A stretch of DNA of 64,000 nt from Artemisia argyi (Eukaryota; Streptophyta; Magnoliopsida; Asterales; Asteraceae): the NCBI GenBank assembly GCA_030686995.1, contig CM060694.1, positions 96,643,844 to 96,707,843 of the forward strand, in the 5' to 3' direction. Below are positions 33,706 to 45,863 of the stretch, piece by piece; the stretch's first letter is position 1, and every line of letters begins with the position of its first letter. Made by a program: the position numbers and the translations under genes. The notes below the pieces were generated by a model, which was given only the letters and a program-made list of their open reading frames with translations, did no database searches and was not told where the DNA came from.

Positions 33706-35557
33706 TTGGTTATAGAGAACTGGGTATTTTAAAAACCTAGACTATAACTACTTTTACAAAAACTTGAATCTATGACCGCCACATGCCTGCCTGCCTGCCT
33801 GCCAAGCCTTCTGCCTTACTTATTATAAAACATTTTCTTTTAAAGTAAAGGACATATTACTTGTGTAACTGAGCTGAGTATTTCAAAATTCATTGAACCT
33901 AGGTGGAATATAGACTGATCACCTATATTCGACCAGGGACAGTGGGACATAGCCTGATCACCTATGGCTGACTCAGAGGTGAATTTTGCGATACTGAGAG
34001 TAGTTATACTAGAATTATGTCCAGATTGGTTTGCTACTTGATTTCTGAAAGTTTCAAAAATTTCTATATGTGTACATAAACATTGCATAACATGAACTGG
34101 CATCACGACACTTTTTCATCACCATACTTTTCCTCTCTTATATTTAATACTTTTTCATCACAATCGGGTTATGTTACAGTCACCTCTACCCCAAACCTTA
34201 TACCCAATTGATAAACCAGGTTAGATCACTAGCCGTCCTAAGAACGACCCTCCATAGCACCTATGAGGAAGACTCTTGATGGAAGTACTACAAGGACCAA
34301 TGAACCTTTGTCAAGATCTAGAAAACATATGAGAAGTTAGCTTATAACCCAACAAAAAACTTAAGACCTTACGGAATAACCTGAACTATATTTGGAACAG
34401 ACACCTAATCCTTAATTTATCCCTCGATAATACATGTTGTCTACCTTGCTACCCTCTTATAAGACAATAAACTGTGTCACTATTAACATACAAATGTTTT
34501 TTCAAATGTTTTACAAATCATTTTGCGGTCATCCTACAAAATATTTTACTGTGATTTCATGAAATCAAGATTTTGACCATGCTACTATTTTATAAACAAT
34601 AAATTATTTTCTACTGTCCTATAAACTATTTTACAAATCATCTTTTCAACTATTTTATGATGATGGAATAAACCGATTCATTACCTTACTACTATTCTAT
34701 AAAATAACAAACAGTTTCGCTAGCATCTTCTAAACAATATTACAATTATCCTACAAGTCTTACTACACTTTACAAAACTATTTTACTCCCCTATGAGCTG
34801 CTTCGCTATTAAATCACAAAAACTAAACTATAATTTTACTACAATTTACAAATGATAAATTTTTTTCCTATTATTCTATAGACTATTGTACAACCCGTTC
34901 TATAAACTATTTTGCAATCACCATGTGAAATATTTACCCAATTGAAAAGCACTTTATGTTACTACCTCTTGGTACTGTTAAAGTAAATTGAATACTTATC
35001 TTTGTGAAATTCGCTTTATATTAAACATTGAACCCTACTTAGGCTTGACAACTACACTTCGTCACTAAGCACCTGAAATTTGTTAAAACGAACATACCTA
35101 ACTACACATTTTTCCTTGACATCTTTGTTTTTTTTAAGGACTTTCCTTTTGGAAATATGTTAATAGAAATCACAAAACTCGTAATGGTATTTTCCCGAGA
35201 TACTCATTTTGATGTGCCAAAATTTCTCTGGTCAAACTTTATTGAGACTTTTGTATATTAAGGGGGGGGGGGTGACTAAGTGTTAACTTTTGAAACAAGG
35301 TTTTAATCACACCATGTTTAAAGACTGTTTTACTAAAATTATGAGTCTTTTGAAGTCGTATCAGTTTACCTAACTGCAAATTTTCAGCAAAGAACCAAAC
35401 CCTATCGATAAAGTTAGTAGAAACTCGCAAAAAGGAACTAAATTCACGTGGGGAAACGTGAAGATGAACTCTCGTGCGTATATACCCATCTCTTTCGACC
35501 GTAATGGGTAACATGAATTGAATCGCGAGGACGCGATTCCGTTTAAGGAGGTGTGAC
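33706..35557 (+). other. Element D internal region, no coding capacity
   Basis: The first bases (ttggttatagagaactggg) look like the leader of Del/Tekay elements. A (CTGC)n-type run sits at about 33785-33802. Between about 34490 and 34930 the sequence is AT-rich with recurrent 'ctattttac/aaactatttt' phrases. Near 35260 there is a G run. The end shows 'gaggacgcgattccgtttaagg' and the purine tract before the 3' LTR. No gag, protease, RT or integrase motif is visible in any frame. Confidence 0.75.
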
Positions 35558-38500
35558 TGTAACCACCCATAATTTTTCGGACTATTATTTTAGTGGAATA
35601 ATTTATTTTTATCAGAAAATGTGAACTATTTATTTTCTGATGTTTACTAATGATTAAAAACTCAAGAACGAGAGGTTATCTCGTTCATTCTGTAAAATGA
35701 CACCACACGCGTACCGACACTATCTTGGTAACGGCAAAAATCTGATATTTGTTATCTAGAGTCAATATTAATGTTTTAATATTACTTTTATAAAAACGTT
35801 CCCAAAGATATTATTTTTTTTTCGAGACAATGCCAAACCAAAGTGCCACGTTTATACTGGAGCTCAACGGGACACGGGGTACACACGACGCACTCTTTAA
35901 TAATAAAACAAATTAAGTCCTCTCTTTGTTATATACCCGATCCCACACACGATAATAATAAAAACTTGTACCCCGTATAATATTTTTATTTACTCTTTAT
36001 CCACTCCCCAACACACGTTTTCCCTTGAAAGTAGACACATATTATCTATTCCTTCTCTCTTTTTGACTGGATAAGACCATTCACTTTCACATTATCTTTT
36101 CTGTGTGTACTGCATTCCAAAGACCCAGACAACCATGTGGCTAAACACTGTTTTCTTTTCTCCTCTCCTCAAGCTTAGTCACGAGATGTGATATGAAAAA
36201 GCAAGGGATAGTGACTGATGCTTGTTTTGGCCACTTCACAAATCGATACCAAGAAAGTCGGTCAAACTTTTACTTGTTTTTCTTCTATTTATTTCCAGCC
36301 GATCCAAGGGAGAACCACATCTCCAAAAACTTCTTTCAAAAATCACGAGACTTAGCTTTGGTGTGGTCGCTTGCTTGGATTCGGATTGGAAGAGTTATCA
36401 TTGGTCTTCTCTTCAAAGTATTGTAAGGATCTTGAAACCCTTGTTTTGATGTTTCATTCGTATATGATCATTTATGTTTCCGTGTCTTATGGAGTTTTGT
36501 TGATTAATGAATCTGGGTTTCTTGTTAAATCGATCTAAATCCATTTAATTTTGAGGTTGTTTGATTGTTTGTGTCAATCGATCTAAATCCAGTTTCTGTG
36601 AAAGTTTGATGTTTCCTGTTGTTGTTGTTTTTGTGTGGCAAGAATAATTAAACTGAGACTAAAACTAGAATCAGAACTAGATTGGCTTGGATTGGTTGAG
36701 CTTCTTTTGTTTATTTTTATTTTTTTGGATTGCTTACTTGCGTTAACGATTGCGTGGATAAAATTACGGCTATCGGTCGGTTATAAAAAATGTTAAAACT
36801 CTGGTTTGGAAGTAGTTATGGATCGAAACCCACTGTGGTTGAACCACAATGGTGAGTTTTCTTTGGGTTTGGTTTTAATATGTTGATACGGGTCACTTTT
36901 CTTTCTCTTGCCTGCTGTCGAGACACTCCACCCATCAGTGGGTCTGGTTCACGTTACTCTCAAAATTTACTACACCAGGAAGTTAGTAAACTAAAGGTGT
37001 TTGGGTTGGCTTTGGTTATGAGTGTGTGACCTGTGTTTTTTTTTAGTCTCAACTGAAACCCAATAAGGGCGATGTGGGTTGCCTTGTTGGTACGTCGAAA
37101 TTCCCTTCAAACCAACAAGGATGCGTTGGTCTTTACTTAACATATTCCCAAAATACCAGTTTCATAACATAAAAACTCTTTTGTTAAATGTCTAAATTGT
37201 TGAATTTAGTTATTGTGATCTTTGTGTTGTGTGTTGGTGAGCCCGACCCACGGCTCGACCGCAAGCTTAAGAGACCCAGCTAGGGTGCGTTGGCCTGTTT
37301 GTTGTACACGGTTCATCACAAGGAACACCCACGAAGGGTGTTTTGTGGTTTTGGAGCGTTAAGGTTTTTGGTGTCAAAACTAGGGTGTAATTGCTCAACA
37401 TTGTTTCAGTTCCACAACAACACCAAGAGGCGTTGTTTGTTTAATTCTATTCAGGTTAGACCTGTATGGGTCTCGTAGCCTTCGGGACGGTTTTGCTTAT
37501 CTTGATAATTACTTTGGCTATTTAAAAAGTAGATTATTTAATAGTATTTCTTTGCAACAGGAACTGTGTTTGAAAACTTGTTTTGTACACCATAATCTTT
37601 GTTTGTAAATTATAATCTTTATGTGAAAATGTTGTTGTTCGGATTTTTGTCAAAAGTAGGGTGGTTTGCTGGTTTTATCTTTGGGTCGAAGCCCACCCCA
37701 TCAGATATAAAACAATTTTCCTTCCAACGATTTTACTTTTATATATACAAATGTGAGCCAAATGGTGTAGTGGAATCCAAAGTCGGATTGTGATACGAAT
37801 TGAGTCAAGTTGTTGTTTTCGTCGGCCCATCTCGCGTCTCGTTCACGACCCACTCGTCTACTCGTTCTCAACATTATTCATGATGTACCCTAGTCCACTA
37901 AACATATTCTATAAACGGCTATTAAACTATAATCAAATCTTAGTCGTTGAATCATTATTTAATATTTCATACAATGATACTAAACGGAGTTTATTTTCAT
38001 ACAACAATATATTATTATAACATTTAGACATCACATTTTCAAAACGTATACACATGGGGGTCATGCCGTCCTTCATCAAAATATATATTTAGCTTATATT
38101 TTCATAACCAACGATGAGGAATTTTATTCATAACTTACATGCCTTTTAAACAAATAATGAGAATTTTCATTCCTAAATACATTTAAAAGTGAGAATACTA
38201 ATTAAAGTTGATTATTAACTCTTTTAGATATTTTTACAATAATGTTTTATAATCCGTCAACATATCTAATTGTAATTATTTTCCGTACTCTGTCTTTCGG
38301 TTATTATCGAACCAAAGATTTATACGTCTTGGATATTTTATTTTGCCCACTTATCTCTTTATACACTTTTATGAGCCAATTCTTGCAAAACTGTTTTCAA
38401 ACTTAAATGCTGCCACACAAGCAACAACAACACAAACACTTTAAAACTTATTTAAACTTCATCGAGTCTTAAGCCTGAAACTGTAAACTAAATTTGCCAT

Positions 38501-39751
38501 ACTAATTTAGGTCGCATGTCGATGCCTCACACTTATGCTATTTGACTTTATTCTATTCAGCTGCTTTGCTGAGGTGAGTTCATACCCCCTACTTTTACTT
38601 GTTTTATAACTGTTTTGGGGGAGAATACATGCTCGTTTTTAACTAAATTCAATGCTTGTTTATACTTAAACTCGTTACTTGCTCGTACTTGAAACATGAC
38701 TTATTTACTTGTTGCACATTGAATTACCTCATTTTGGACGCAAGTGTTTAAATCATATATGTGAGTTTGTAGCCCCACTTTACCTATACTTGTTTCACAA
38801 CTATGGGGTGAGAATAATGCAAAACATTTTCTGGACCACTATAATGTTTTTACTTTCTCAAAATTATTACGTGGAATTAGCCTAAGACACTGAATCCCAT
38901 ATGCCCAAACTCATGAACCGTTAATTCCTGTGGAGAAGCGCGAATGCTATAAATAGATCTATTGGGGATGACACCCCCGTTCGGTTTGACCGGATAGGCA
39001 AACGCGAGCGTATAACAGGTCGAACCACGAGTGTCACAGAATAGACACTTGCAAGGGCTTTATTTAACGTGCTTCTAGAGCATGCACACTGTCAAGCTTC
39101 GGTTACATGAACTTAGTGCTGACGTAATAGACATCACTTTTGTGTGACATTATATTCGTTGTAATGGTCACATACTTTGCCTATGGTCCAACTTTATGCT
39201 CAATACTTATGGTTTACCTTACTGATATTTTCATGACGATGTGAGTAAAGCAGTAGTCACTAAAACTGAACTTGATTTGTAGGTGAATGGTTATTCACAC
39301 TCGAAAACCTTGTGGTCCATATTACTACTTTTACTTGAAAGTAAACTATATTTTCATGACAATATGAGCGACACAATGGTCACAAAAGTTTTTTCGAACT
39401 CACATTTCTTTTATACTAAATTGTTATTTGTACAAACTTATGAACTCACCAACCTCGTGTTGACACTTTTTAGCTTGTATTTTCAGGTTTAAGGCGATAG
39501 CTAATTGTTGAAGGCTTTTGGCATGGCATGGCATGGTCATAGATGGCTCTGACATATACGGGACCGCTTTATTTATTCTATGGGCCTATTTCCGCACTAT
39601 TTTTGAACGATGTAAATTGAATATTTGATAATGAAAGTCATTCTAAATGGTTGAGATAAAAACCGTTATTTGTACTTGTGTTATGATACCAATTGAGTAG
39701 CACCCAGTGACATGTATGCTTCCGCTGGACCCGTATTTTGGGGGTGTTACA
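35558..39751 (+). repeat. Element D 3' LTR
   Basis: It begins TGTAACCACCC after the tract 'tttaaggaggtgtgac' (35542-35557) and ends GGGTGTTACA at 39751. The length of 4194 bp is long and could include an undetected insertion. 'ttgttatatacccg' near 35928 may be the TATA region. A segment near 39470 (agcttgtattttcag) looks like a splice acceptor, also seen in fragment E. Confidence 0.78.
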
Positions 39752-40190
39752 GGTCAGGCAGAATATGAAGCATTACTGGCTGGACTTCGCATAGAAAATC
39801 AAATGGGTATACGCAACCTAGAAGCTAATGTGGATTCACGATTAGTAGCTAACCACGTGTTAGGCGAGTATATGGCCCAAGAGGAACACATGATCCAATA
39901 CCTCGATAAGACCAAGTCCTTGATCAAGAATTTTGACAAGTTTTCGATCAAACAAATCCCACGAGGAGAAAATAAAAAAGCAGATGTGCTAAGTAAAATC
40001 GCATCTACAAGCTTCGCACACCTGTCAAAACAGGTATTGGTGGAAACCGTGAAGAACAAATCCATCTCTGAGATGGAAATCTCCACAGTGATAGAGGAAG
40101 AACATCCTACATGGATGACACCCATCATGGATTTTATTAGCAAGGGAACACTCCCCCAGGAACAAAAGGACACTTGACGGATACGGCGCA
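39752..40190 (+). pseudogene. Element C RNase H, right (duplicate) copy
   Basis: It starts with GGTCAGGCAG directly after D's LTR and matches 32065 onward; the aligned block 39752-40696 equals 32065-33009 in length (945 bp), with about six substitutions by eye. It carries the same internal deletion junction and the same TGA, so both features predate the duplication. It encodes only the second half of the RNase H domain. Confidence 0.85.
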
Positions 40191-41344
40191 CATCGCAGAG
40201 ATTCGAACTTCGAGATGGTATCCTATATCGGCGTTCATTCCTACAACCATGGCTTAGGTGCGTCGGACCTCTTCAGGCAGACTACGTACTCCGGGAAATC
40301 CACGCCGGATCTTGCAGCATGCACTCAGAACCACGGTCTGTTGTAGTGCGTGCTTTGCGATCCGGGTACTATTGGCCTACCATGCACCGCGACGCGCGAG
40401 ACATGATTAGAAGATGCAACGACTGCCAAGTCCAGAGACCCATTCCGCGTCGACCACAACATGAGCTAACACCCATCACCTCACCATGGTCATTCCATAA
40501 ATGGGGAATTGACATTGCAGGACCCTTTCCAGTCGCGGCAGGAGGACTTAAGTTCCTCATTGTCGCCATTGACTACTTCACCAAATGGATCGAGGCAAAA
40601 GCAGTGGCGAGTATCACAGGCAACCAGGTCAAACGATTCGTTTAGGATAACATTGTATGCCGCTTTGGCCTACCTGGAGAGATTATTTCGGACAACAGAA
40701 AATAATTCTGTGATAACCCATTCAAAGACTGGTGCGCGCAGTTAAACATCACACAACACTTCGTGTCAGTTAAACATCCACAAACAAATGGATTAGTAGA
40801 ACGCACGAATAATAATCTGGGTGAAGGAATTAAAGCGCTCCTGGACAAACATAAAGGAAGATGGGTGGACGAATTATCGCATGTTCTGTGGGCCCACCGC
40901 ACAGAAATCAAAATCAGCAACGGCGATACATCTTTTTCTCTTGTCTACGGGACAGAAGCTGTTATACCAGCAGAGATTGGAATGCCAACAATCCGTACAT
41001 CGGAAGTCAACGTCACAACAAACGATGATGAACGACGCATTGACTTAGATCTGTTGGAAGAACAACGCGAAAGGGCAGCTATCCGCGAAGCAAAAGCTAA
41101 ATCAAAGATGAAGAAGTATTATGATGCAAGAGTCAGAAACACTTCTTTCAAAACAGGGGACATTTTATACCGCGCCAACGATGCAAGCCACGCAGAAGAC
41201 ACGGGCAAACTCAGACCCAAAAGGGAAGGACCTTACCAGGTCACAGAGGCATTAGGTGATGGTGCGTACAAAGTGCGCGACATGAAGGGCCACGAGCTAC
41301 CACGCACCTGGAACATTTGCAATCTCAAGAGATGCTACCTTTAG
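40191..41344 (+). pseudogene. Element C integrase, right copy (complete but with stops)
   Basis: The zinc-binding region and core are present: WGIDIAGPFP (first catalytic Asp intact, about 40500), ISDN (about 40684) and PQTNGLVERTN (Glu present, about 40780). The GPY-type C-terminal region KREGPYQVTEALGDGAYKV ends at TAG 41342-41344. In-frame stops occur at about 40643 (Trp TGG to TAG) and 40699 (TAA), and the Gly next to ISDN is Arg. All three changes are C-to-T or G-to-A transitions. Confidence 0.87.
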
Positions 41345-42369
41345 GCTACGACCCACACACTGACACCATAACACATTTCAAGAATTAAATGTCTGTGTAT
41401 TTACTTTTTCTTTTAGGAAATTGTTATTACTTTTTTAACTTGCAAGAATTAATAAAACGTTGTGGTTTCTAGCTAACTCCACAACACATTTCAACATTAT
41501 TGTTTACTCCACAACACATTTCAACTTTAGTAAGCGCTCAATAAATGTCTGTGTATTTACTTTTTCTTTTAGGAAATTGTTATTACTTTTTTAACTTGCA
41601 AGAATTAATAAAACGTTGTGGTTTCTAGCTAACTCCACAACACATTTCAACATTATTGCTTACATCATTCATTTATGTTTCAATTCTGTATATTTATATT
41701 ATTGCCTACATGGCGTGCATGCACATATTAAGACCACACGAGGGCAGACAGGATGAGTAAACCTACTAACATACTCGTTGAATAAGAGGGTTGCAAACCC
41801 ATCAACATTGGATCACGTATCCTTGTTAAACACCTTACTGTCAAGACGTTGGAGTAAGTTCAAAGTACATCCCACGATGGATGCACTTCAACGCACACTG
41901 TGCGCGTTTAACAAAACATGGATTCAAGACAATTGACTCCTAAATAGTGGAATTCGCAGTACGCTGCATACGACTACATGGATTCAAAACAATTTACTCC
42001 TAAGTTTGTACGCAAACTCACTAACTTCATACACGACTATGACTTTAGTATGCATCCCACGACGAATGTGCAACAACTCACACTGTGCAAGTTTAGACGA
42101 ACTAAGAAACCAAGACCCTTGGTTCCTCAAAATGATAAATGTAGCACGCTACACACCTACTTGCACGTTTGTTAAAGTTATGGACCGTTTATTTATTAAG
42201 TTACGGACTTAATACATAAGTTATGGACTCAATACAAGATATTATATGCACATTGTAACTCTTGGAAAATCTAGGTACAAAACGATATACGTGCAAAAGT
42301 TCCATACTTCCATTTAAACACAAACCGCGAGTTTTTACAACACTATAACTACGAGTTATACATACATAT
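41345..42369 (+). other. Element C spacer between integrase and antisense gene
   Basis: Non-coding. It contains a direct duplication with a 156-bp period (41387-41542, and 41543 to about 41660) covering 'aaatgtctgtgtatttac' to 'caacacatttcaacattattg'. A second, looser repetition ('catggattca..acaatt.actcctaa') occurs at about 41918-41945 and 41978-42003. Confidence 0.7.
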
Positions 42370-44981
42370 CTACACACTATGACAACGCTTGGGGGAACGC
42401 TCCGGCTCAGCAGAGCTCCCAGCCTCTTGGATTTTCTTCAAAAGCAGCGCATCTTTCGGTGACACGGTCGCCACACTGACTGCAACCCCATCTGACCTAG
42501 GGATATGCGCAGCACCCACACCGCAGAGAGTGGCTTTCCCTTTGAGACTTTTATTCTTGGCTGCCCTCTCTGCGTGACGCTCCAAAACCTCCTTCAGAGG
42601 AACCTCCTTCTCAATAGCGAAGGGGTTAAGAATATCACGCGGCTGCACGAACACCGGAACCTGCAACTGAGACTCGTCAGGTTTCAAATAAAAATCAGAT
42701 TCAGCCTCTACGTTCTCCAAGATATGCCTCCCCAGAGTTAATCCCGCCATTATTACTGAGATGGGAACTTCCGGGTCGCGCTCCAGCCGCACAATGTGTA
42801 GAAGCTCGAAGAGCCTCATCCCCTCCATCGCCTTCACAAGCTCCTCAAAGGCATCAGAATTGTATTCAGGAACCTCAGTGAGGGGAATGGTCAGTAGTTG
42901 ACCCTCAGCAAGCTCTTCCATAGCCTGTGCCTTGCCACGAGCAATGGCGCACTCCACCACCTTACCAAAGGCACCCACGACCTCTAGGGACTCCAACGTG
43001 CCCATGGCAGCCAGGCGCAAGCCATGGTTGATCAACCACCTGCACAAACAGCAAAGAATGCATTAGAAAGGAAGGAAAAAATACAAAAATCAAAGGATAA
43101 TGTACAACAAGTACCTGCGCTCCGCAATCATGGACATAAGATGAGGATACAACTCCTCATCATATTCTATGCTCAACCTGCGCAGCTTTTCCTCCTGCGC
43201 CTCCACAGAGCTCTCCACTTTCTTACCAAAGTCAGCAAGCTGGCCGCAGAGCTCATTCTTCTTCTCCTCAAGGTACTTTACCCCCAGGTGAGGTTAGCCC
43301 TGTACTGCTGCGCCTCCCCATGCTCGCGCTGCAGCTCAGCCATCACAGTCAACTTCTCATCAGTAACCTTCTTTGCGCGCTCATCGGCAGCCAACACCTC
43401 TGCCTGCGCCCCATCCAACTGCGCCTTGAGCAGGGCAATCTGCTCATCCTTCTGAGCAAGGTTACCTTCCTCCACAAAAGCCTGCGCCTTTAGCTGAGTG
43501 ACCAACTCAGCCTGGCGAGCAGCAACAACAGCTAGTTCCTCCAACAACTCATGCGCAGACATCTGCGCCGCTGCCTTCAAAGGCTCCTCCACGTGAGCAG
43601 CCTGCGCTGATACTGCACAATCAGCAAACACCGCATCATCCTTCGCAGCATGGTCACTACAAAACCAAGAAGGTAAAGTTAGTGCGAGGATACAACAAAT
43701 AAGGAAAACAAAAGTTGTGAATACTTACACAAGAGGTGGGGACCTGGACAGATTCTTCTCCACGCCAGAAATGGACATATCATCCGGCGTGGAAGACTCT
43801 TCATCAGCAATCAGATGGCGCCTCCTCTTGGAAGTGCCAGCGCCATAACCGCCAGAAGACGCTTACTTACGTTTCCCTCCCTGAGCCTCCGCAACAGGCT
43901 CCAGGATCTCCACGCTGTTGTAAGACTCAACATGCGCCTCCTCCACCACGGTAGACTGCTCCCCAGTAGGAGGAACACTCTGCACTGGCATAACAAGCGT
44001 AGCTGCGGGTGGAGAATTTTCACGTGCAACGGGCCCAAACACCGTTATGTACCCCGCAGTAGCCTCTAAGATGGGCTCCTTACCATCCCTCAGAGGGCGC
44101 ACCCCCACTGTCACGCGCTTGGGCTCCTTCAACTTCACAACAGCAAACAGGTCCATCTCTGCGATGGACAAAAACAAATAACAAGAACAACTTAGTTATT
44201 CAAGCAAAACAAACAAACACTTACATTATAGAGGCAAAGGCAAGAAAGGATGAGACCCACCCTGGCTGTTCCCATCAATGAAGGTTGGAACCTCGTCCGC
44301 ACCATCAAAATAGTGGCGACTCAGTCCCATATGCACCAAAAACTCCTCAGGATAGGAGTTAATGGGAATGCGGTTACTATCAATTGTATCCGCATCCGTG
44401 ACACTATACGAACCAGGGACAGGACGCTCATCCCTCGGCAGCGACCCTTGAGTATAGAACTCAAAGCGCGATGGAAACACAACATCATCCACCCAGAAAA
44501 AATATTCTCTCCAATGCCTTAAAGAATCTACTTTATCGGTATAGCATTGAAGGCGCCCTGAGCGCTTTGGAAAAGAAACCCACCCGTGCGACCACGTTGT
44601 GTGGTAGAACGCATGAAATAGGTCGACTGTCGGGTTGATTGCAAGTAACCGACAGTTTATTTCAAAGTTGGATATCTTCGCCGCACCTATACAGTGCAGC
44701 TGTAAGATATGGAGTTGCTAGAAATTGAGCACGTTGCTAAAAAATATGGATATTGGTACGCGATAATTCGCATAATCAAAAATGCGTGTATATAAACCTA
44801 TATTCCCATCAGGGAAATCGGCAATACACGCGTCAACATCTGGTGCTTCAGGATGGATGTCGAGAGGAATGAAGTAATCAGAAGAAAACTGACGTACGTC
44901 ATCCTCATCCATCGTAGAGCGAAACTCGTGCAGCTGAGCAACCATTTTCAAGATATAAACAAGATGTACTAAATTGCGCAC
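42370..44981 (-). pseudogene. Antisense intron-containing gene of element C (gypsy-type putative transposase family)
   Basis: Minus-strand gene between integrase and 3' LTR. I infer exons 44981-44261, 44158-43729, 43656-43115 and 43039-42370. Each intron (102, 72 and 75 bp) has GT...AG ends and the reading phase is kept across every junction. The predicted protein is about 787 codons. The N-terminal domain has GLYTRIFDYANYRVPIS and EEFLVHMGLSRHYF; then come EMDLFAVV, a basic stretch (KRRRH), an Ala/Glu-rich coiled coil (about 43580-43290) and a C-terminal domain with YDEELYPHL..IAERRWLINHG. From memory this matches the plant family named 'putative gypsy type transposon' (Pfam PF04195). Stops at 44718 (TAG) and about 43863 (TAA) and a frameshift in a G run near 43290 disable it. 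Its role is unknown. Confidence 0.8.
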
Positions 44982-45320
44982 GCGCAGTTACCTAGTAGAA
45001 CAGTAGATCGAAGAAAACAAAACTTTGAAAGGTTTAAAAATGGCGGAAATGTTTTTACTGTGTGATCCATAGTGAAAGGAGGCGGTGACTTTTATAAGCA
45101 TCAAAAACCCTAAAAGGGACGCCACGTGGATCCCACTAACAAAACGTGTGGCTAGGATAAGACAAGGTACAACACTTTTTCCCTCTTCCCTAGGAACACG
45201 TAGACACTCTCCCCATTTTTCGAAGCATTTCTTACGATATTTTGGGACTTGATACATTGTTCCCACTTTTGGGCGGGAAGTATTTGATTTTTTCCCGCCA
45301 CGCTTACCGCTATTCTCACT

Positions 45321-45368
45321 AGTCTAGTATCCGCGGCTACTAGCCGCGCACACTAGACTGGGGGGACA
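45321..45368 (+). promoter_or_regulatory. Hairpin and polypurine tract before element C's 3' LTR
   Basis: A long inverted repeat spans 45321-45359: outer arms AGTCTAGT and ACTAGACT, inner arms CGCGGCTA and TAGCCGCG around one central base. It directly abuts the purine-rich tract 'ggggggaca' (45360-45368) that primes plus-strand synthesis. The hairpin also lies upstream of the antisense gene's start. Confidence 0.7.
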
Positions 45369-45863
45369 TGATGACATATAGTCTATAGGTGGGCCACGAG
45401 CCCAAATGATAAACATTACTAAGCCCAAACCCACCATGAGTGGGCTATCATGACAAATGACTTGGGCCATAATACCAATGGCTTGGACTCCCAAAGTCCG
45501 AAGCCCAACCAAACTACCCGGTCATAGGATAAGGATCTTCTATTTACGGAATAGATATCCTTACCCCGGATAAGCACCACGTGTGCAAAGAGTAAGGAGC
45601 AAGAAACCTACACGGTCTCTGCACCCCTATATATAGAATAATATATTCTCATTAAAGGTACGATTCACACAATCCCTAACTCTTCAACTAAACCCTAAAC
45701 CGATTACTTACTCTCACGCCGGAGTCTAATCGTGGGAGACAATCCCACGATAAGCCTAACGGTGTTGTTTACTTTCTTAGTACGCAGGTTTCATAAGCAC
45801 TAAAGTTCTAATTGATACGAGAGCAGGAGTCCAAACAAGGTAAGCCCAACTTTTGTATCAACA
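45369..45863 (+). repeat. Element C 3' LTR
   Basis: 495 bp, without the MITE found in the 5' copy. It starts TGATGACATATAG and ends TATCAACA before the AGTAG duplication (45864-45868). TATATATA lies at 45628-45635. Confidence 0.95.

Larger units (their letters stand above)
33041..39751 (+). mobile_element. Element D: coding-free Del/Tekay-like gypsy element inside C
   Basis: It has a 3' LTR of about 4.2 kb (35558-39751), a 1.9-kb internal region and only the last 649 bp of a 5' LTR. LTR ends are TGTAACC and GGGTGTTACA. The Met-type primer site and a polypurine tract are present but no gag or pol is recognisable, so it is a large non-autonomous derivative. It entered C at GGTCA (39752-39756, equal to 32065-32069), but the matching left junction has been replaced by C sequence running 976 bp too far. 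The two LTR tails differ at about 5-6 of 649 positions by eye. Confidence 0.8.
26110..45863 (+). mobile_element. Element C: Ty3/Gypsy Tat-type element with antisense gene, heavily rearranged
   Basis: LTRs begin TGATGACRTATAG and end TATCAACA. A perfect AGTAG duplication flanks it (26105-26109 and 45864-45868). Internal order: primer site, gag, an LTR fragment E in place of protease and RT core, RT end/RNase H, integrase, element D, a second RNase H/integrase copy, and an antisense intron-containing gene before the 3' LTR. Gag type, RNase H before integrase and the antisense gene fit the Tat/Ogre branch. It splits the extra ORF of F. Once the MITE and its 3-bp duplication are discounted both LTRs are exactly 495 bp, and they differ at only a few positions, so C is younger than F and younger than A and B by this measure. 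Confidence 0.92.

Noticed and set aside
45858..45863. Natural stop codon of the 777-codon ORF
   Set aside because: The last codon and stop are contributed by element C's LTR; the frame continues at 26104.
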